Below, in pieces: positions 43,189-52,823 of a stretch of DNA of 64,000 bases. Within the stretch, counting starts at the first letter, position 1. Each line of letters opens with the position of its first letter. A program made the position numbers and the translations under genes. This stretch comes from Thalassotalea_B piscium_A (GTDB lineage Bacteria; Pseudomonadota; Gammaproteobacteria; Enterobacterales; Alteromonadaceae). Below the pieces are notes generated by a model. It made no database searches and had not been told where the DNA came from. It worked only from the letters and a program-made list of their open reading frames with translations. The stretch covers positions 2,232,001-2,296,000 of the forward strand of contig CP186339.1 of assembly GCA_049347715.1 (NCBI GenBank), read 5' to 3'.

Positions 43189-43315
43189 TGAGAATTAATA
43201 TTATGCCATTCTTAGAAAAAAAACAAATGGCTATTGAATGTTTTAATGACATTTTAAGAATAAATGTATTTAATAATTTGATATAATTACAAAATATTTT
43301 TTAAGAGGATACAAG

Positions 43316-43546
43316 ATGAAAGATTTCAAACTTGGAAGGTACCAACACTTTAAAGGCCAGTATTATCAAGCGCTTCATTTAGCGAAAGATAGCGAAACGG
43401 AAGCTGTTTATGTGGTTTATCAACCCGAATACGGTGAAAAGGAAATATGGATCCGACCACTTTCTATGTTTAATGAAATAGTTGTACGCGATGGTAAAAG
43501 CATACAACGATTCACTAAAGTACCTGAGAACAATGAGGAGATCTAG
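43316..43546 (+). CDS. DUF1653 protein
   Basis: A 76-aa single-domain DUF1653 protein. The domain is complete: LGRYQHFKGQYYQALHLAKD, then TEAVYVVYQPEYGEKEIWIR and RPLSMFNEIV. It is a small soluble beta-barrel-like protein with no known biochemical role. The ATG has AGAGG nine bases upstream. The end overlaps by four bases the end of the convergent quinone reductase gene. It is probably monocistronic, with promoter sequence in the AT-rich stretch 43200-43310 downstream of the GATC repeat. Confidence 0.9.
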   Translation: MKDFKLGRYQHFKGQYYQALHLAKDSETEAVYVVYQPEYGEKEIWIRPLSMFNEIVVRDGKSIQRFTKVPENNEEI

Positions 43547-44523
43547 CTTACGATCAACACCAGTTTTCCAATGTTTTCATTTTTTTCCATTTTGCTATGA
43601 GCTTTATCAGCATCATGCCAATTAAATACATGATCAATAACAGGCATAAGCTGTTGAGATTGTAATAACGGATAGAAATCTTTCTTAAATTGAACAACTA
43701 ACTCGCTTTTATACTCATCAGAACGATTGCGTAGGGTTGATGCACAGATAGTAGCTCTTTTCATAAGCAACTTTGCAATATCAACAGATTCGCTATATCG
43801 ACCTCCCAGCATTGAAAGCATAACGATTTTGCCATCTAAACCTAAGCAATTAATATTCTTATTAAGATAATCACCGCCCACAACATCAAGGATCACATCA
43901 AATCCTTTTGGTAAATTTGATTTAGTCCAAGCGACAAAATCTTGTTCACGATAATTGATAATGTTATCCGCGCCTAAAGTGCTACAGGTTTGTCCTTTAA
44001 CATCTGTGCTAATAGTAGTGGTTACTTGACAATTAATCGCTTTAGCAAGTTGTATCGCAGCAGTACCAACCCCACTTGCTCCTGCATGAATTAATACCTG
44101 TTGATTAGGTTTTAACTGAGCAATAGTAAACAAGCTTTGGTATGCGGTAAGAAAAACTTCTGCTATGGCAGCCCCTTGTTCAAAACTAAAATGTACCGGT
44201 AACTTAATTAAATGTGATATTTTTACTTTAACAAATTGTGCATAACCACCACCAGCAACTAACCCACAAACACGGTCACCTACGGTAAAACCTAAATGAT
44301 CAGACATTTCTGATGGCATCTTAGAAATAACACCGCTGACTTCTAGTCCTAATATCTCTGATTCACCAGGTGGTGGTGGGTATTTCCCTTGCTTTTGTAA
44401 AATATCAGCGCGATTCACCCCTATCGCTTTGACTTCAATCAAACACTCATCGTGACCAAATTCTGGGATAGTCGTTTGTTCAAATGCTAATGCTTGCGAT
44501 GCTGTGACAGATATATATTGCAA
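43543..44523 (-). CDS. PIG3-family NAD(P)H quinone oxidoreductase
   Basis: A 326-aa medium-chain dehydrogenase/reductase of the quinone oxidoreductase type. PIG3-like features are NRADILQKQGKYPPPPGES and LGLEVSGVI; the cofactor motif is HAGASGVGTAAIQLAKA (about 145-160). No structural or catalytic zinc cysteines are seen. It likely reduces quinones or enones with NADPH. The start is TTG at 44523 with GGAG five bases upstream; there is no in-frame ATG nearby and the protein begins where family members do. It lies 12 nt after the acylphosphatase stop, so the two form a small operon. Confidence 0.93.
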   Translation of the reverse strand: MQYISVTASQALAFEQTTIPEFGHDECLIEVKAIGVNRADILQKQGKYPPPPGESEILGLEVSGVISKMPSEMSDHLGFTVGDRVCGLVAGGGYAQFVKVKISHLIKLPVHFSFEQGAAIAEVFLTAYQSLFTIAQLKPNQQVLIHAGASGVGTAAIQLAKAINCQVTTTISTDVKGQTCSTLGADNIINYREQDFVAWTKSNLPKGFDVILDVVGGDYLNKNINCLGLDGKIVMLSMLGGRYSESVDIAKLLMKRATICASTLRNRSDEYKSELVVQFKKDFYPLLQSQQLMPVIDHVFNWHDADKAHSKMEKNENIGKLVLIVS

Positions 44524-44535
44524 AATAACTCCAAA

Positions 44536-44805
44536 TCAACCAATTGAAAAAAAATTGTGCTGCTGCCATTCTACTTGTTTTACAGCCACTTTATCTACCT
44601 TAGCTTTAGCTGGGCCTTCATTTAACCAAGCAAGAATTTTATCGACATTGTCTTGTTCTCCACATAACAAGACCTCAACATCACCATCATCTAAATTTCT
44701 GGCATAACCACTAATACCATAGTCAATTGCTTTTTGTTGAGTTGACGCTCTAAAATAAACGCCTTGGACTTTGCCACTTATGTGTACGATAAAGCTAACA
44801 TTCAT
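44536..44805 (-). CDS. yccX: Acylphosphatase
   Basis: An 89-aa acylphosphatase that hydrolyses acyl phosphates. The phosphate-binding loop and catalytic Arg are in GKVQGVYFRAST (residues 11-22), and the catalytic Asn is in ISGYARNLDDGDVEV (Asn37). The C-terminal strand region is conserved in outline. Length equals that of the E. coli protein within a few residues. It is followed by the quinone reductase after 12 nt and is divergent from rlmI. Confidence 0.95.
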   Translation of the reverse strand: MNVSFIVHISGKVQGVYFRASTQQKAIDYGISGYARNLDDGDVEVLLCGEQDNVDKILAWLNEGPAKAKVDKVAVKQVEWQQHNFFSIG

Positions 44806-44918
44806 AATAAATACTCATACGTTATACCATTGATTAAATTCAATAGAAGTTTGCACCTATGGCCTGCAAGGACTAAACTGCGCCATGATCATCTTCCAGC
44901 AAATATAAGTATAGGCAA

Positions 44919-46109
44919 ATGTCAGCAAGAATTTATTTAAAAGTTTCACGAGAAAAGTCTTTATTGCGTAGACACCCATGGATTTTTTCAAAAGCGATCA
45001 ACAAAATCAAAGGGAATCCTATGCTAGGTGATACCGTTGATATCTATGATCATCAGGAAAAATGGCTTGCTAGAGGTGCTTACTCGCCAGAATCTCAAAT
45101 TAGAATTCGTGTATGGACTTTTGATGAGCAAGAAGAAATTGATCATGATTTTTTTCGTAAAAAATTATTACAAGCACAACAACGCAGAAATTTTTTTATA
45201 GAACGAGGCCAACTAACCGGTTATCGATTAATTGCCGGGGAATCTGATGGTTTACCTGGTATTACTATTGATAAATATGACCAATTCATTGTTTGCCAAT
45301 TATTAAGTGCTGGTGCAGATTTTCATCGATATACCTTAGTCGAATGTCTCAAAGAACTTTATCCTGATTGCCCTATTTATGAGCGTTCAGATGTCGATGT
45401 TCGTAAAAAAGAAGGTTTATTACCCGTTACAGGTTGGCTTCATAAAGAGCAAGCATCAACGGAATGCATCATAGAAGAATATGGCATTAAAATTTTAGTT
45501 GATATTAAAAAAGGTCACAAAACCGGCTTTTATCTTGATCAAAGAGAGTCTCGTCGTATTGCAGGGCTTTATGCGAAAGACAATACCATTCTTAATTGTT
45601 TTTCTTATACAGGTACCTTCTCATTACATTGTGCTAAACAAGGGGCGAAAGAAGTCATTAATGTCGATGTTTCACAAGACGCTCTCGATACAGCTAAACG
45701 TAATGTTGAACTTAATGATATTGACGCAGATAAGGTTACTTATCTAAAAGAAGATGTTTTTAAATTGTTACGTCGATTCAGAGCTGAGAAACGTACTTTT
45801 GATATGATAATTTTAGATCCCCCTAAATTTGTTGAATCTAAAGCACAACTAACAGGCGCATGTCGTGGTTACAAAGATATTAACATGCTGGCAATGCAAT
45901 TATTAAAACCCCAAGGCACCCTACTTACCTTTTCATGTTCAGGATTAATGGAATCAGGTTTATTCCAAAAAATTGTTGCAGATGCAGCTTTAGATGCTAA
46001 AAGAAATGCTTACATTGTCGATCGTTTACATCAAGCGCCTGATCATCCTGTTGCGAGTAATTATCCTGAAGGCTATTACTTAAAAGGATTAATTTGTCAG
46101 GTTGATTAA
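44919..46109 (+). CDS. rlmI: 23S rRNA m5C1962 methyltransferase RlmI
   Basis: RlmI methylates C1962 of 23S rRNA. It is 396 aa, the same as the E. coli enzyme. The N-terminal PUA domain (about 1-75) has RHPWIFSKAI and GDTVDIYD. A beta-hairpin middle region leads to the Rossmann methyltransferase fold: GFYLDQRESRR, LNCFSYTGTFSLHCAKQGA for SAM, ILDPPKF (about 300) and the catalytic-type Cys in TFSCSGLM. It stands alone, between a divergent acylphosphatase and a convergent PilZ gene, with a strong dyad after it. Confidence 0.96.
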   Translation: MSARIYLKVSREKSLLRRHPWIFSKAINKIKGNPMLGDTVDIYDHQEKWLARGAYSPESQIRIRVWTFDEQEEIDHDFFRKKLLQAQQRRNFFIERGQLTGYRLIAGESDGLPGITIDKYDQFIVCQLLSAGADFHRYTLVECLKELYPDCPIYERSDVDVRKKEGLLPVTGWLHKEQASTECIIEEYGIKILVDIKKGHKTGFYLDQRESRRIAGLYAKDNTILNCFSYTGTFSLHCAKQGAKEVINVDVSQDALDTAKRNVELNDIDADKVTYLKEDVFKLLRRFRAEKRTFDMIILDPPKFVESKAQLTGACRGYKDINMLAMQLLKPQGTLLTFSCSGLMESGLFQKIVADAALDAKRNAYIVDRLHQAPDHPVASNYPEGYYLKGLICQVD

Positions 46110-46241
46110 CGGAACAACTCTTACCTTTAAAGTAATTTTCAAGGGTTCTAGTTACTGACTGTTATTATAACTATATGGCTGGCTTAGCGATGTCTCTTGG
46201 TACACTAATAGGGTTTAACTTAGGCATGTTCGAATTATTGT

Positions 46242-46280
46242 TAACGACACATTAATTACTTTAGTTTTAATGTGTCGTTA
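46242..46280. terminator. Bidirectional terminator-type hairpin between rlmI and pilZ gene
   Basis: TAACGACACATTAA / TTAATGTGTCGTTA is a perfect 14-bp stem with an 11-nt loop, placed between the convergent rlmI and PilZ genes. T-rich bases are few on both sides, so efficiency is uncertain. Confidence 0.6.
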
Positions 46281-46306
46281 TTAGACTGATTATCTGTGAA
46301 AGTGGG

Positions 46307-46606
46307 CTAATCGATTTCAGTAATATTAATACCAATAAGATAACAATCAGGTGTTTCTTCTTTCACTCTAACTACTTTACCTTCAACATTTAAAGAAGGA
46401 ACCGTATGGTTAGCTGAATCAATACTCACTTTAACCAGAGTATTAAGTTCCATAGGGTGGGACATTTCAATCGCAAGCCCTGTAGCACTTAAATCTCTAC
46501 ATGTCGCTAATAACGTACTGTTCGCTTCATCATCAATAATAGTTACGGTAACATCACTATTGACCATCATGCGATAAAAATCTCGCTTATCGTCATAACT
46601 TAACAT
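46307..46606 (-). CDS. PilZ-domain c-di-GMP-binding protein
   Basis: A 99-aa single PilZ domain. The c-di-GMP-binding arginines are in RDFYR (RxxxR, residues 8-12) and the second motif is DLSATGLAIE (D/NxSxxG). It should therefore bind c-di-GMP; target unknown. It follows hrpA on the same strand after 78 nt and may be read from it or from its own promoter in the gap. It is convergent with rlmI. Confidence 0.9.
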   Translation of the reverse strand: MLSYDDKRDFYRMMVNSDVTVTIIDDEANSTLLATCRDLSATGLAIEMSHPMELNTLVKVSIDSANHTVPSLNVEGKVVRVKEETPDCYLIGINITEID

Positions 46607-46684
46607 TATAATTCCACCAATTGCTTTATGAACTTACTTCTTTTATACGCATTGCGTTTATCGCTGTCAAATACCCTATTTTAA

Positions 46685-49600
46685 TTAAAACTCATTTAAA
46701 TGATTAATAATACGCTTTGCTGATATTGGATAAGGCGTTTTCAAATTTTGTGCAAATAGCGATACTCTCAGTTCTTCTATCATCCAACGAATTTCAATTA
46801 TTTTTTTATCAATAGGAATATCCTTACGTTGGTTAGCAAGTAGCACTTGATACCTTTGTGTTACTTTTTCTACCTCAATAAGTTTTAAACGATCTTGATT
46901 GGGATCAATTCGTAACTTCTCTAAGCGACGGAGTATCGCTTGTAAATACCGAAGAATATCTGGAAGTCGCTTTATCCCGATTTCAGTAATAAAACCTTTA
47001 TGAACAAGTCGTTGTAATTGTTGTTTAATATCCCCTTGAGATTGAATCACATCTAATGACACTTTGCCTTTGAGCTGTTTATTTACTTCATGGGTTAATG
47101 ATAATATTTGTTCGACCGTTATCGCCGTTGATAACACACAATCTGAAATTTCAGCTCTGACATAATCTTTAGTTTTATTAAACCCTTGCTCATTTCTTGC
47201 TAGCTCACCATGCTCAGCAATTAAATACTGACTAGCAGCCACAATGCAATCATCAAGTAATTCTTTGATCGAGCCAAATGGATTAAAATACATACCCAGT
47301 TTAGCTTTATTAGGCAATTTCTCTTGTAAGTATTTCAATGGCGATGGAATATTCAGCAGTACTAGTCGACTGAGCCCTTCTAACATCGCTTGTTCAGCAA
47401 CCGCTTGATGCTCAAACAATTCAATAGATACGGTTTTATTTTTATCAACAAGTGCGGGATAAGCTTTAATCGTTAGGTTAGCCACTTTCTTTTGATAATC
47501 TGTTGGTATCGCTTCAAAGTTCCATTCAAGAATATTGTCACGTTCAATTCCTTTGGCAGCAACCGATTTGATCGACGCTTTGACTTTACCTTGTAACTTA
47601 TCTTTAAGTTCATCTAAATTACGTCCTTGAGTTACTAATTTGCCTTTTTCATCAAGAATTTTAAAATTAAACATTAAATGAACAGGTAAATCAATTTGCT
47701 GCCATTGCTCCTCTTCAATACGCACACCTGTCATTCTGAGTAATTGTTTACCTAATGCTTGAGTAAATGTTTGTTCATTCGGTACTATTGCAGCTAAACA
47801 AGCTTCTGCGTAATTAGGTGCCGGTACAAAATTACGTCTTAACCCTTTAGGTAAACCTTTAATAAGCGCAGTGATTAGCTCGTAACGCATCGCAGGAATT
47901 AGCCAATCAAAACCTTGATTTTGTATTTGATTGAGTAAACTAATTGGAATAGAAACACTAATACCATCATCAATATCACCAGGTGAAAAGTGATAAGTTA
48001 ACGGTAAAGATAACGACCCCTGGTGCCAAACATCAGGGAATTTGTCTTTACTAATAGCTTCATCATTCTCATTTAGCAAAAAGGCTTTGGTAAAAGATAA
48101 AAGATCAGGTGTTTTTTGCTTAGTCTTTTTCCACCATGATAAAAAGCTCCGTTGACAAATAACACTTTCTGGCAGTTTTTTATTAAAAAAATCAAACAGT
48201 TGCTGCTCATCCACTAAAAAGTCTTTACGTCTAGCTTTTTGCTCTAATTTTTCTATAGCTAATATTAATTGTTTATTTTGTTGAGCAAATTTTTCATTAA
48301 GGGTTGAGTCACCATTAACTAAAGCTTCACGAATGAAAATCTCACGACAGGTTTGTGGCTCAATCTTATTAAAGTTAACTTTACGCTTAGCAATAATGAT
48401 CAAGCCATATAATGATGCTTGCTCATAAGCCATCACCGCACCTTGTTTTTTCTCCCAGTGCGGTTCGCTATAAGAATACTTTATTAGATGTTTAGCTAAA
48501 GGTTCTACCCATTGAATGTCGATCTTACCTACCATACGAGCAAAAAGACGACTCGTTTCAACCAATTCAGCCGCCATAATCCATTTAGGTGGTTTTTTAG
48601 CTACCGCTGAGCCAGGAAAAATATAAAACTTACTGCCCCTTGCCCCTTTAAACTCCTTATTTTCATCAAGTTGTCCTAAGTGGCTTAATAAGCCCGATAA
48701 AATAGCCTGATGGATAGTATCTTTAGCACTTTCAGCTGTCATATCTAGTGAAGTGAAAGCAATATTAAGGTCTTTTAAAGCGAGTTTTAATTGGCTAACG
48801 ATATCTTGCCACTCACGAATACGAATATAAGACAAAAAATCTTTTTGACAAAGTTTTCGAAACTGACTATTCGATAACTCACGCTGTTGCTCATTAATGT
48901 AAGTCCATAAATTCAAAAAGGTAATAAAGTCAGATTCTTTATCTTTAAAACGACTATGCTTTTCATCCGCAGCTTGTTGTTTCTCATGTGGACGTTCTCT
49001 TGGATCTTGAATACTTAAAGCCGCAACAATAATAAAAATCTGACTTACGCACCCCAGTTCAATTGCCGTTAATGCCATTTTGGCTAAACGTGGATCCACG
49101 GGGAATTTAGCTAATGTACGACCCGCACTAGTTAAGCGCGTTTTATTACCTAGATGTTCAATCGCTGCAAGTTCTTCTAATAAGCGAATACCATCATTTA
49201 TATTACGGTTATCTGGAGGCTGAACAAATGGAAAGTCACTGATACTTCCAAGATCTAACGCTAACATTTGCAAAATAACGGTTGCAAGATTGGTACGTAA
49301 TATTTCAGGATCGGTAAATTCACTTCGTGATAAATAATCATCCTCAGAATATAAACGAATACAAACCCCCGATGAGACCCTTCCACAGCGCCCTGCCCGT
49401 TGATTAGCACTCGCTTGAGAAATCGCCTCAATAGGTAACCGTTGAACTTTTGTTCTATAGCTATATCGGGATATTCTCGCCGTACCTGGGTCTATGACAT
49501 ATTTAATACCTGGCACAGTTAAACTTGTTTCTGCAACGTTCGTTGCTAACACAATATTTCTGCCCGTATGAGGTAAAAAGATCCTATTTTGCTCTTGAAC

Positions 49601-50605
49601 AGTTAAACGAGAATACAAAGGCAGTATTTGAGTATGGGGAAATTTTTCTTTTTCTAAAGCATAAGCTGTATCTCTAATTTCACGCTCACCGTTGAGAAAT
49701 ATTAAGATATCTCCTTTTTCTAAAGAAGATAACTCTTCTATGGCATTAATAATCCCTGAAATTATATCAACATCGTCTCCTTGCTCAATTAAGGGACGAT
49801 AACGCATTTCTACTGGATAAGTTCTACCCGATACTTCAATAATAGGTGCTGGCTCACCTGTGGAAGATTTAAAGTGCTGTGCAAAACGTTCAGGATCTAT
49901 AGTTGCAGATGTAATAATAATTTTAAGATCGGGACGTTTAGGTAATATTGAACGTAAATATCCTAAGATAAAATCGATATTCAGACTTCGTTCATGTGCT
50001 TCATCAATAATAATCGTATCGTATTGACGCAATAACCTATCAGTTTGCATTTCTGCTAACAAAATACCATCGGTCATTAGTTTAATATAACTGTTTTCAT
50101 CAACCATATCGTTGAATCTAACTTTATAGCCCACAGCTTTACCTAATGGGGTATTAAGCTCGTCTGCAATACGTGTAGCAACAGTTCTTGCCGCTATTCG
50201 ACGAGGTTGAGTATGGCCAATTTTGCCTTCAATACCCCTTCCAAGTTGTAAGCAAATTTTTGGGATTTGCGTTGTTTTACCAGAGCCGGTTTCACCCGCA
50301 ATTATCACCACTTGATGCTCTTCAATTGCTTTCGCAATGACATCAACATTTTGGCTAACTGGCAGTGCTTCAGGAAAGTCTATTTTAGGTTTATTGTTCA
50401 GTTTAAATGTTTTACTCGCAATCGACTGAGTGATCTGTTTGGCAATCGTATTAAGCACCTGTTGTTTCTTTTCAGGTTTATTGATTTTTTTTAAACCATG
50501 TAAACGGCTTTTCAAGCGTGCTATATCAGCCAATTTCACATCGGATAATTGTTGATAAAGCGACTCAATAGAAAGGTTATCGTCGGGTAATACAGAGGAA
50601 GACAA
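46685..50605 (-). CDS. hrpA: ATP-dependent RNA helicase HrpA
   Basis: HrpA is a DEAH-box RNA helicase, 1306 aa (E. coli about 1300), involved in rescue of stalled ribosomes and mRNA processing. Motifs: GETGSGKTTQIPK (about 100), IIIDEAHERSLN, SATIDPERF, the RAGRCGRVSSGVC block, and a long C-terminal DUF3418-type region. The start is TTG at 50605 with no strong ribosome binding site; the N-terminal LYQQLSDVKLADIARLKSRL aligns with the start of other HrpA proteins, so the TTG is most likely right. Divergent ORFs in other frames are shadows. Confidence 0.95.
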   Translation of the reverse strand: MSSSVLPDDNLSIESLYQQLSDVKLADIARLKSRLHGLKKINKPEKKQQVLNTIAKQITQSIASKTFKLNNKPKIDFPEALPVSQNVDVIAKAIEEHQVVIIAGETGSGKTTQIPKICLQLGRGIEGKIGHTQPRRIAARTVATRIADELNTPLGKAVGYKVRFNDMVDENSYIKLMTDGILLAEMQTDRLLRQYDTIIIDEAHERSLNIDFILGYLRSILPKRPDLKIIITSATIDPERFAQHFKSSTGEPAPIIEVSGRTYPVEMRYRPLIEQGDDVDIISGIINAIEELSSLEKGDILIFLNGEREIRDTAYALEKEKFPHTQILPLYSRLTVQEQNRIFLPHTGRNIVLATNVAETSLTVPGIKYVIDPGTARISRYSYRTKVQRLPIEAISQASANQRAGRCGRVSSGVCIRLYSEDDYLSRSEFTDPEILRTNLATVILQMLALDLGSISDFPFVQPPDNRNINDGIRLLEELAAIEHLGNKTRLTSAGRTLAKFPVDPRLAKMALTAIELGCVSQIFIIVAALSIQDPRERPHEKQQAADEKHSRFKDKESDFITFLNLWTYINEQQRELSNSQFRKLCQKDFLSYIRIREWQDIVSQLKLALKDLNIAFTSLDMTAESAKDTIHQAILSGLLSHLGQLDENKEFKGARGSKFYIFPGSAVAKKPPKWIMAAELVETSRLFARMVGKIDIQWVEPLAKHLIKYSYSEPHWEKKQGAVMAYEQASLYGLIIIAKRKVNFNKIEPQTCREIFIREALVNGDSTLNEKFAQQNKQLILAIEKLEQKARRKDFLVDEQQLFDFFNKKLPESVICQRSFLSWWKKTKQKTPDLLSFTKAFLLNENDEAISKDKFPDVWHQGSLSLPLTYHFSPGDIDDGISVSIPISLLNQIQNQGFDWLIPAMRYELITALIKGLPKGLRRNFVPAPNYAEACLAAIVPNEQTFTQALGKQLLRMTGVRIEEEQWQQIDLPVHLMFNFKILDEKGKLVTQGRNLDELKDKLQGKVKASIKSVAAKGIERDNILEWNFEAIPTDYQKKVANLTIKAYPALVDKNKTVSIELFEHQAVAEQAMLEGLSRLVLLNIPSPLKYLQEKLPNKAKLGMYFNPFGSIKELLDDCIVAASQYLIAEHGELARNEQGFNKTKDYVRAEISDCVLSTAITVEQILSLTHEVNKQLKGKVSLDVIQSQGDIKQQLQRLVHKGFITEIGIKRLPDILRYLQAILRRLEKLRIDPNQDRLKLIEVEKVTQRYQVLLANQRKDIPIDKKIIEIRWMIEELRVSLFAQNLKTPYPISAKRIINHLNEF

Positions 50606-50696
50606 AAGGTAAACTCTAAGTAAACTAACAAAAAAGGAAGTTTATCAGTTTACTTCGATAAATACAGCCCATCACAATAGGATTATGCTAGCAATT

Positions 50697-51116
50697 TTAG
50701 GTCCCGACCTTGAAACCCGATCGTAAATGTCGATCTATCGCACGCAAAACATCATTACGACAGATAGTGCCAAGTAAGTTACCATTATCATCAACAACAG
50801 GATAAACCTTAGGCTTATTCTTTAACATGTTTTGTCCTAGCTCAATGACATTATCATAAGGTTTAACTGTTAACACATCTGTTCGCATTAAATCTTTAAC
50901 GTTAGCAGAATGAACATTATGATAAGTTGATTCAAGTAACTTCGCTAAAATCTCACTTTCAGATAAAAAACCAATTAACTGCTGATCTTTATCTATAACG
51001 GGGCCACCTATTTGTTTGGTTTTTAAAAATCTTAGTGATGCTTCTTCAATGGCCATTTCAGGTGTAAATGTAACGGGATAATGGTTCATATAATCTTTAA
51101 CTTGTAATGATTCCAT
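50697..51116 (-). CDS. CBS-pair domain protein
   Basis: A 139-aa protein made of two CBS motifs (about 8-65 and 72-130), which bind adenosine-type ligands: VKDYMNHYPVTFTPEMAIEE with IGGPVIDKDQQLIGFLSE, then VKDLMRTDVLTVKPYDNVIE with VYPVVDDNGNLLGTICRNDV. No partner domain is attached. The longest frame starts at a TTG (51134) that lies in the ribosome binding site; the ATG at 51116 with AAAGGA six bases upstream is better. Regulatory target unknown. Confidence 0.9.
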   Translation of the reverse strand: MESLQVKDYMNHYPVTFTPEMAIEEASLRFLKTKQIGGPVIDKDQQLIGFLSESEILAKLLESTYHNVHSANVKDLMRTDVLTVKPYDNVIELGQNMLKNKPKVYPVVDDNGNLLGTICRNDVLRAIDRHLRSGFKVGT

Positions 51117-51248
51117 AGATGTTCCTTTACTCAACTCATTTAGACTAAACTCACTTTAACCATAGACCTATTTATAGAAATTTTCCTATCTTTATGCAAA
51201 TATTCTCTAAGAAAACAGGAGGTTTTAACGCTTATATTGAAGTGACTA

Positions 51249-51281
51249 TAAGAGGACTTTCCAATGTTGAATGTCCCCTTA
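51249..51281 (-). terminator. Imperfect stem-loop after creA-like gene
   Basis: On the minus strand AAGGGGACATTC and GAAAGTCCTCTT pair over 12 positions with two mismatches and a 6-nt loop, just past the creA-like stop. The tail is short of T's. Possible terminator for the isoaspartyl peptidase/creA pair. Confidence 0.4.
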
Positions 51282-51288
51282 AATAAAA

Positions 51289-51765
51289 TCAGGGTGTAAG
51301 TTGCTCATTCGCCCATTGCCAAGCATCTGTTCGATATAATGGCACAGTTGATAAAGAATGATGATGGCTGCCACTTGATTCTTTCGTTGAATAAGAAAGA
51401 TAAATTAATGTTTTATTCTCAGCATCATAAATTCGTCTCACCTTTAAGCTTTTAAATAAGATGCTTTTTGATTCTTTAAAAACGACGTCGCCATTTTTAG
51501 ATCTATCAATTTTCGCTAACTGTTCAGCTGTAATTGGTCCGGTTTGTCGGCAAGCAATAGACATATCAGAAGGATCTGAAAAATCCAAATTTGCTTCAAC
51601 ATGACTAATATGGCAAGTTACACCCGCAACAATGGGATCTTTCTTAGCAACGATAACAACATCTTTGGTGGTAAATAAGCCTAAACTGACTTTTCCTACA
51701 TCATCAGAACAACCGATTAACAATACCGATGTAATCAATACAATTACCCAGTGGTTATTCTTCAT
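51289..51765 (-). CDS. creA: CreA-family lipoprotein
   Basis: A 158-aa protein of the CreA family (function unresolved in E. coli; about 157 aa). The family core is VGKVSLGLFTTKDVVIVAKK followed by DPIVAGVTCHIS, then CRQTG and LKVRRIYDAENKTLIYLSYS. The N-terminus has a lipoprotein signal, MKNNHWVIVLITSVLLIGC, so Cys19 is probably acylated. The open frame extends much further upstream in a hydrophobic stretch that overlaps the peptidase gene; the ATG at 51765 is the proper start and overlaps the peptidase stop by 11 nt, so the two are likely co-translated. Confidence 0.93.
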   Translation of the reverse strand: MKNNHWVIVLITSVLLIGCSDDVGKVSLGLFTTKDVVIVAKKDPIVAGVTCHISHVEANLDFSDPSDMSIACRQTGPITAEQLAKIDRSKNGDVVFKESKSILFKSLKVRRIYDAENKTLIYLSYSTKESSGSHHHSLSTVPLYRTDAWQWANEQLTP

Positions 51766-52789
51766 TTTTAAATATTCCCATAAAGCTTTCACCCGTAGAA
51801 CTCTTACTTGCTCTATACATACCTGAGGTATTAAATGGCATAGCAATATTGCCTTTAGTGTCAATAGCAATAACACCACCAGTGCCGCCAGCATTAACTA
51901 AGACTTTATTAATAACAGTATCAGCCGCTTCAGAAAGTGATTTTTGTTGATATTGCACCCGTGCACAAATATCGGCAGCAACATGGTAACGAATAAAGTA
52001 CTCACCATGACCGGTTGCTGAAACAGCACAACTAGCATTGTTCGCATAAGTACCCGCCCCGATAATAGGTGCATCCCCAATTCGTCCATAACGTTTAGCA
52101 GTCATGCCTCCCGTTGAAGTACCTGCAGCTAAATTACCCGCTTTATCAAGGGCGACAGCACCAACAGTCCCTACTTTATATTCTGTCGGTAATGACTGAT
52201 GAGCAGCTTGATAATTATTGTTTTTCATTGCCTTTTTCAGCTTTTCTTTCGCTTTTAATAACGACTGATAGCGATGAGGAGTATCAAAATAACTATTATC
52301 AACCAAAGTTAAGCCCTGCTCTTTTGCAAACGTTTCAGCACCTTCACCGCTTAACATGACATGAACAGATTTATCCATCACTTGCTGAGCCAGTGTAATT
52401 GGACTTTTAACGGTTTTTACACCCGAAACTGCGCCAGCATTGAGTGTTTTACCATCCATAATAGAAGCATCTAACTCATGCGTACCTTCGAACGTGTATA
52501 CAGCGCCTTTTCCTGCGTTAAATAGTGGAGAGTCTTCCATAATTTTTATCGCAGCAATAATCGCTTCTTGACTAGAGTGACCGTCAGATAAAAGTTGATA
52601 ACCAGCATCTATAGCTTCTGATAATTTCTTTTCATAAGCAGCTCTTTTTTCTGTGGTCATTTTAGCTTTGTTAATTGTACCGGCACCGCCATGTATTGCT
52701 ATGGCAAAAGCATTCTCAGCAGCATGGCTGGCTGTACTTAAAGAGAGTGTAGGCAACAACAAAAGTGTAGTAATAATTATTTTTTTCAT
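51755..52789 (-). CDS. iaaA: Exported isoaspartyl peptidase / L-asparaginase
   Basis: A 344-aa Ntn-hydrolase of the isoaspartyl peptidase type that cuts itself and removes isoaspartyl residues or asparagine. The self-cleavage site is GTVGAVA, with Thr208 as new N-terminus; other marks are AIHGGAGTI, DSPLFNAGKGAVYT, STGGMTAKRYGRIGD and GHGEYFIR. Unlike the E. coli enzyme, it begins with a clear signal peptide (1-23, LSLSTASHA), so it should act in the periplasm. It is the first gene of the pair with the creA-like lipoprotein. Confidence 0.93.
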   Translation of the reverse strand: MKKIIITTLLLLPTLSLSTASHAAENAFAIAIHGGAGTINKAKMTTEKRAAYEKKLSEAIDAGYQLLSDGHSSQEAIIAAIKIMEDSPLFNAGKGAVYTFEGTHELDASIMDGKTLNAGAVSGVKTVKSPITLAQQVMDKSVHVMLSGEGAETFAKEQGLTLVDNSYFDTPHRYQSLLKAKEKLKKAMKNNNYQAAHQSLPTEYKVGTVGAVALDKAGNLAAGTSTGGMTAKRYGRIGDAPIIGAGTYANNASCAVSATGHGEYFIRYHVAADICARVQYQQKSLSEAADTVINKVLVNAGGTGGVIAIDTKGNIAMPFNTSGMYRASKSSTGESFMGIFKNEE

Positions 52790-52823
52790 AACCTTCTTCT
52801 TTTTATTATATGTTTAACTATGG

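Noticed and set aside
46175..46255. Short hydrophobic open frame (27 codons including stop) ending inside the rlmI/pilZ hairpin
   Set aside because: No ribosome binding site, and its end is the stem of a terminator-like dyad; most likely chance.
51766..51894. N-terminal extension of the creA-like open frame
   Set aside because: Translation overlaps the peptidase gene and has no ribosome binding site; the lipoprotein signal starts at 51765.
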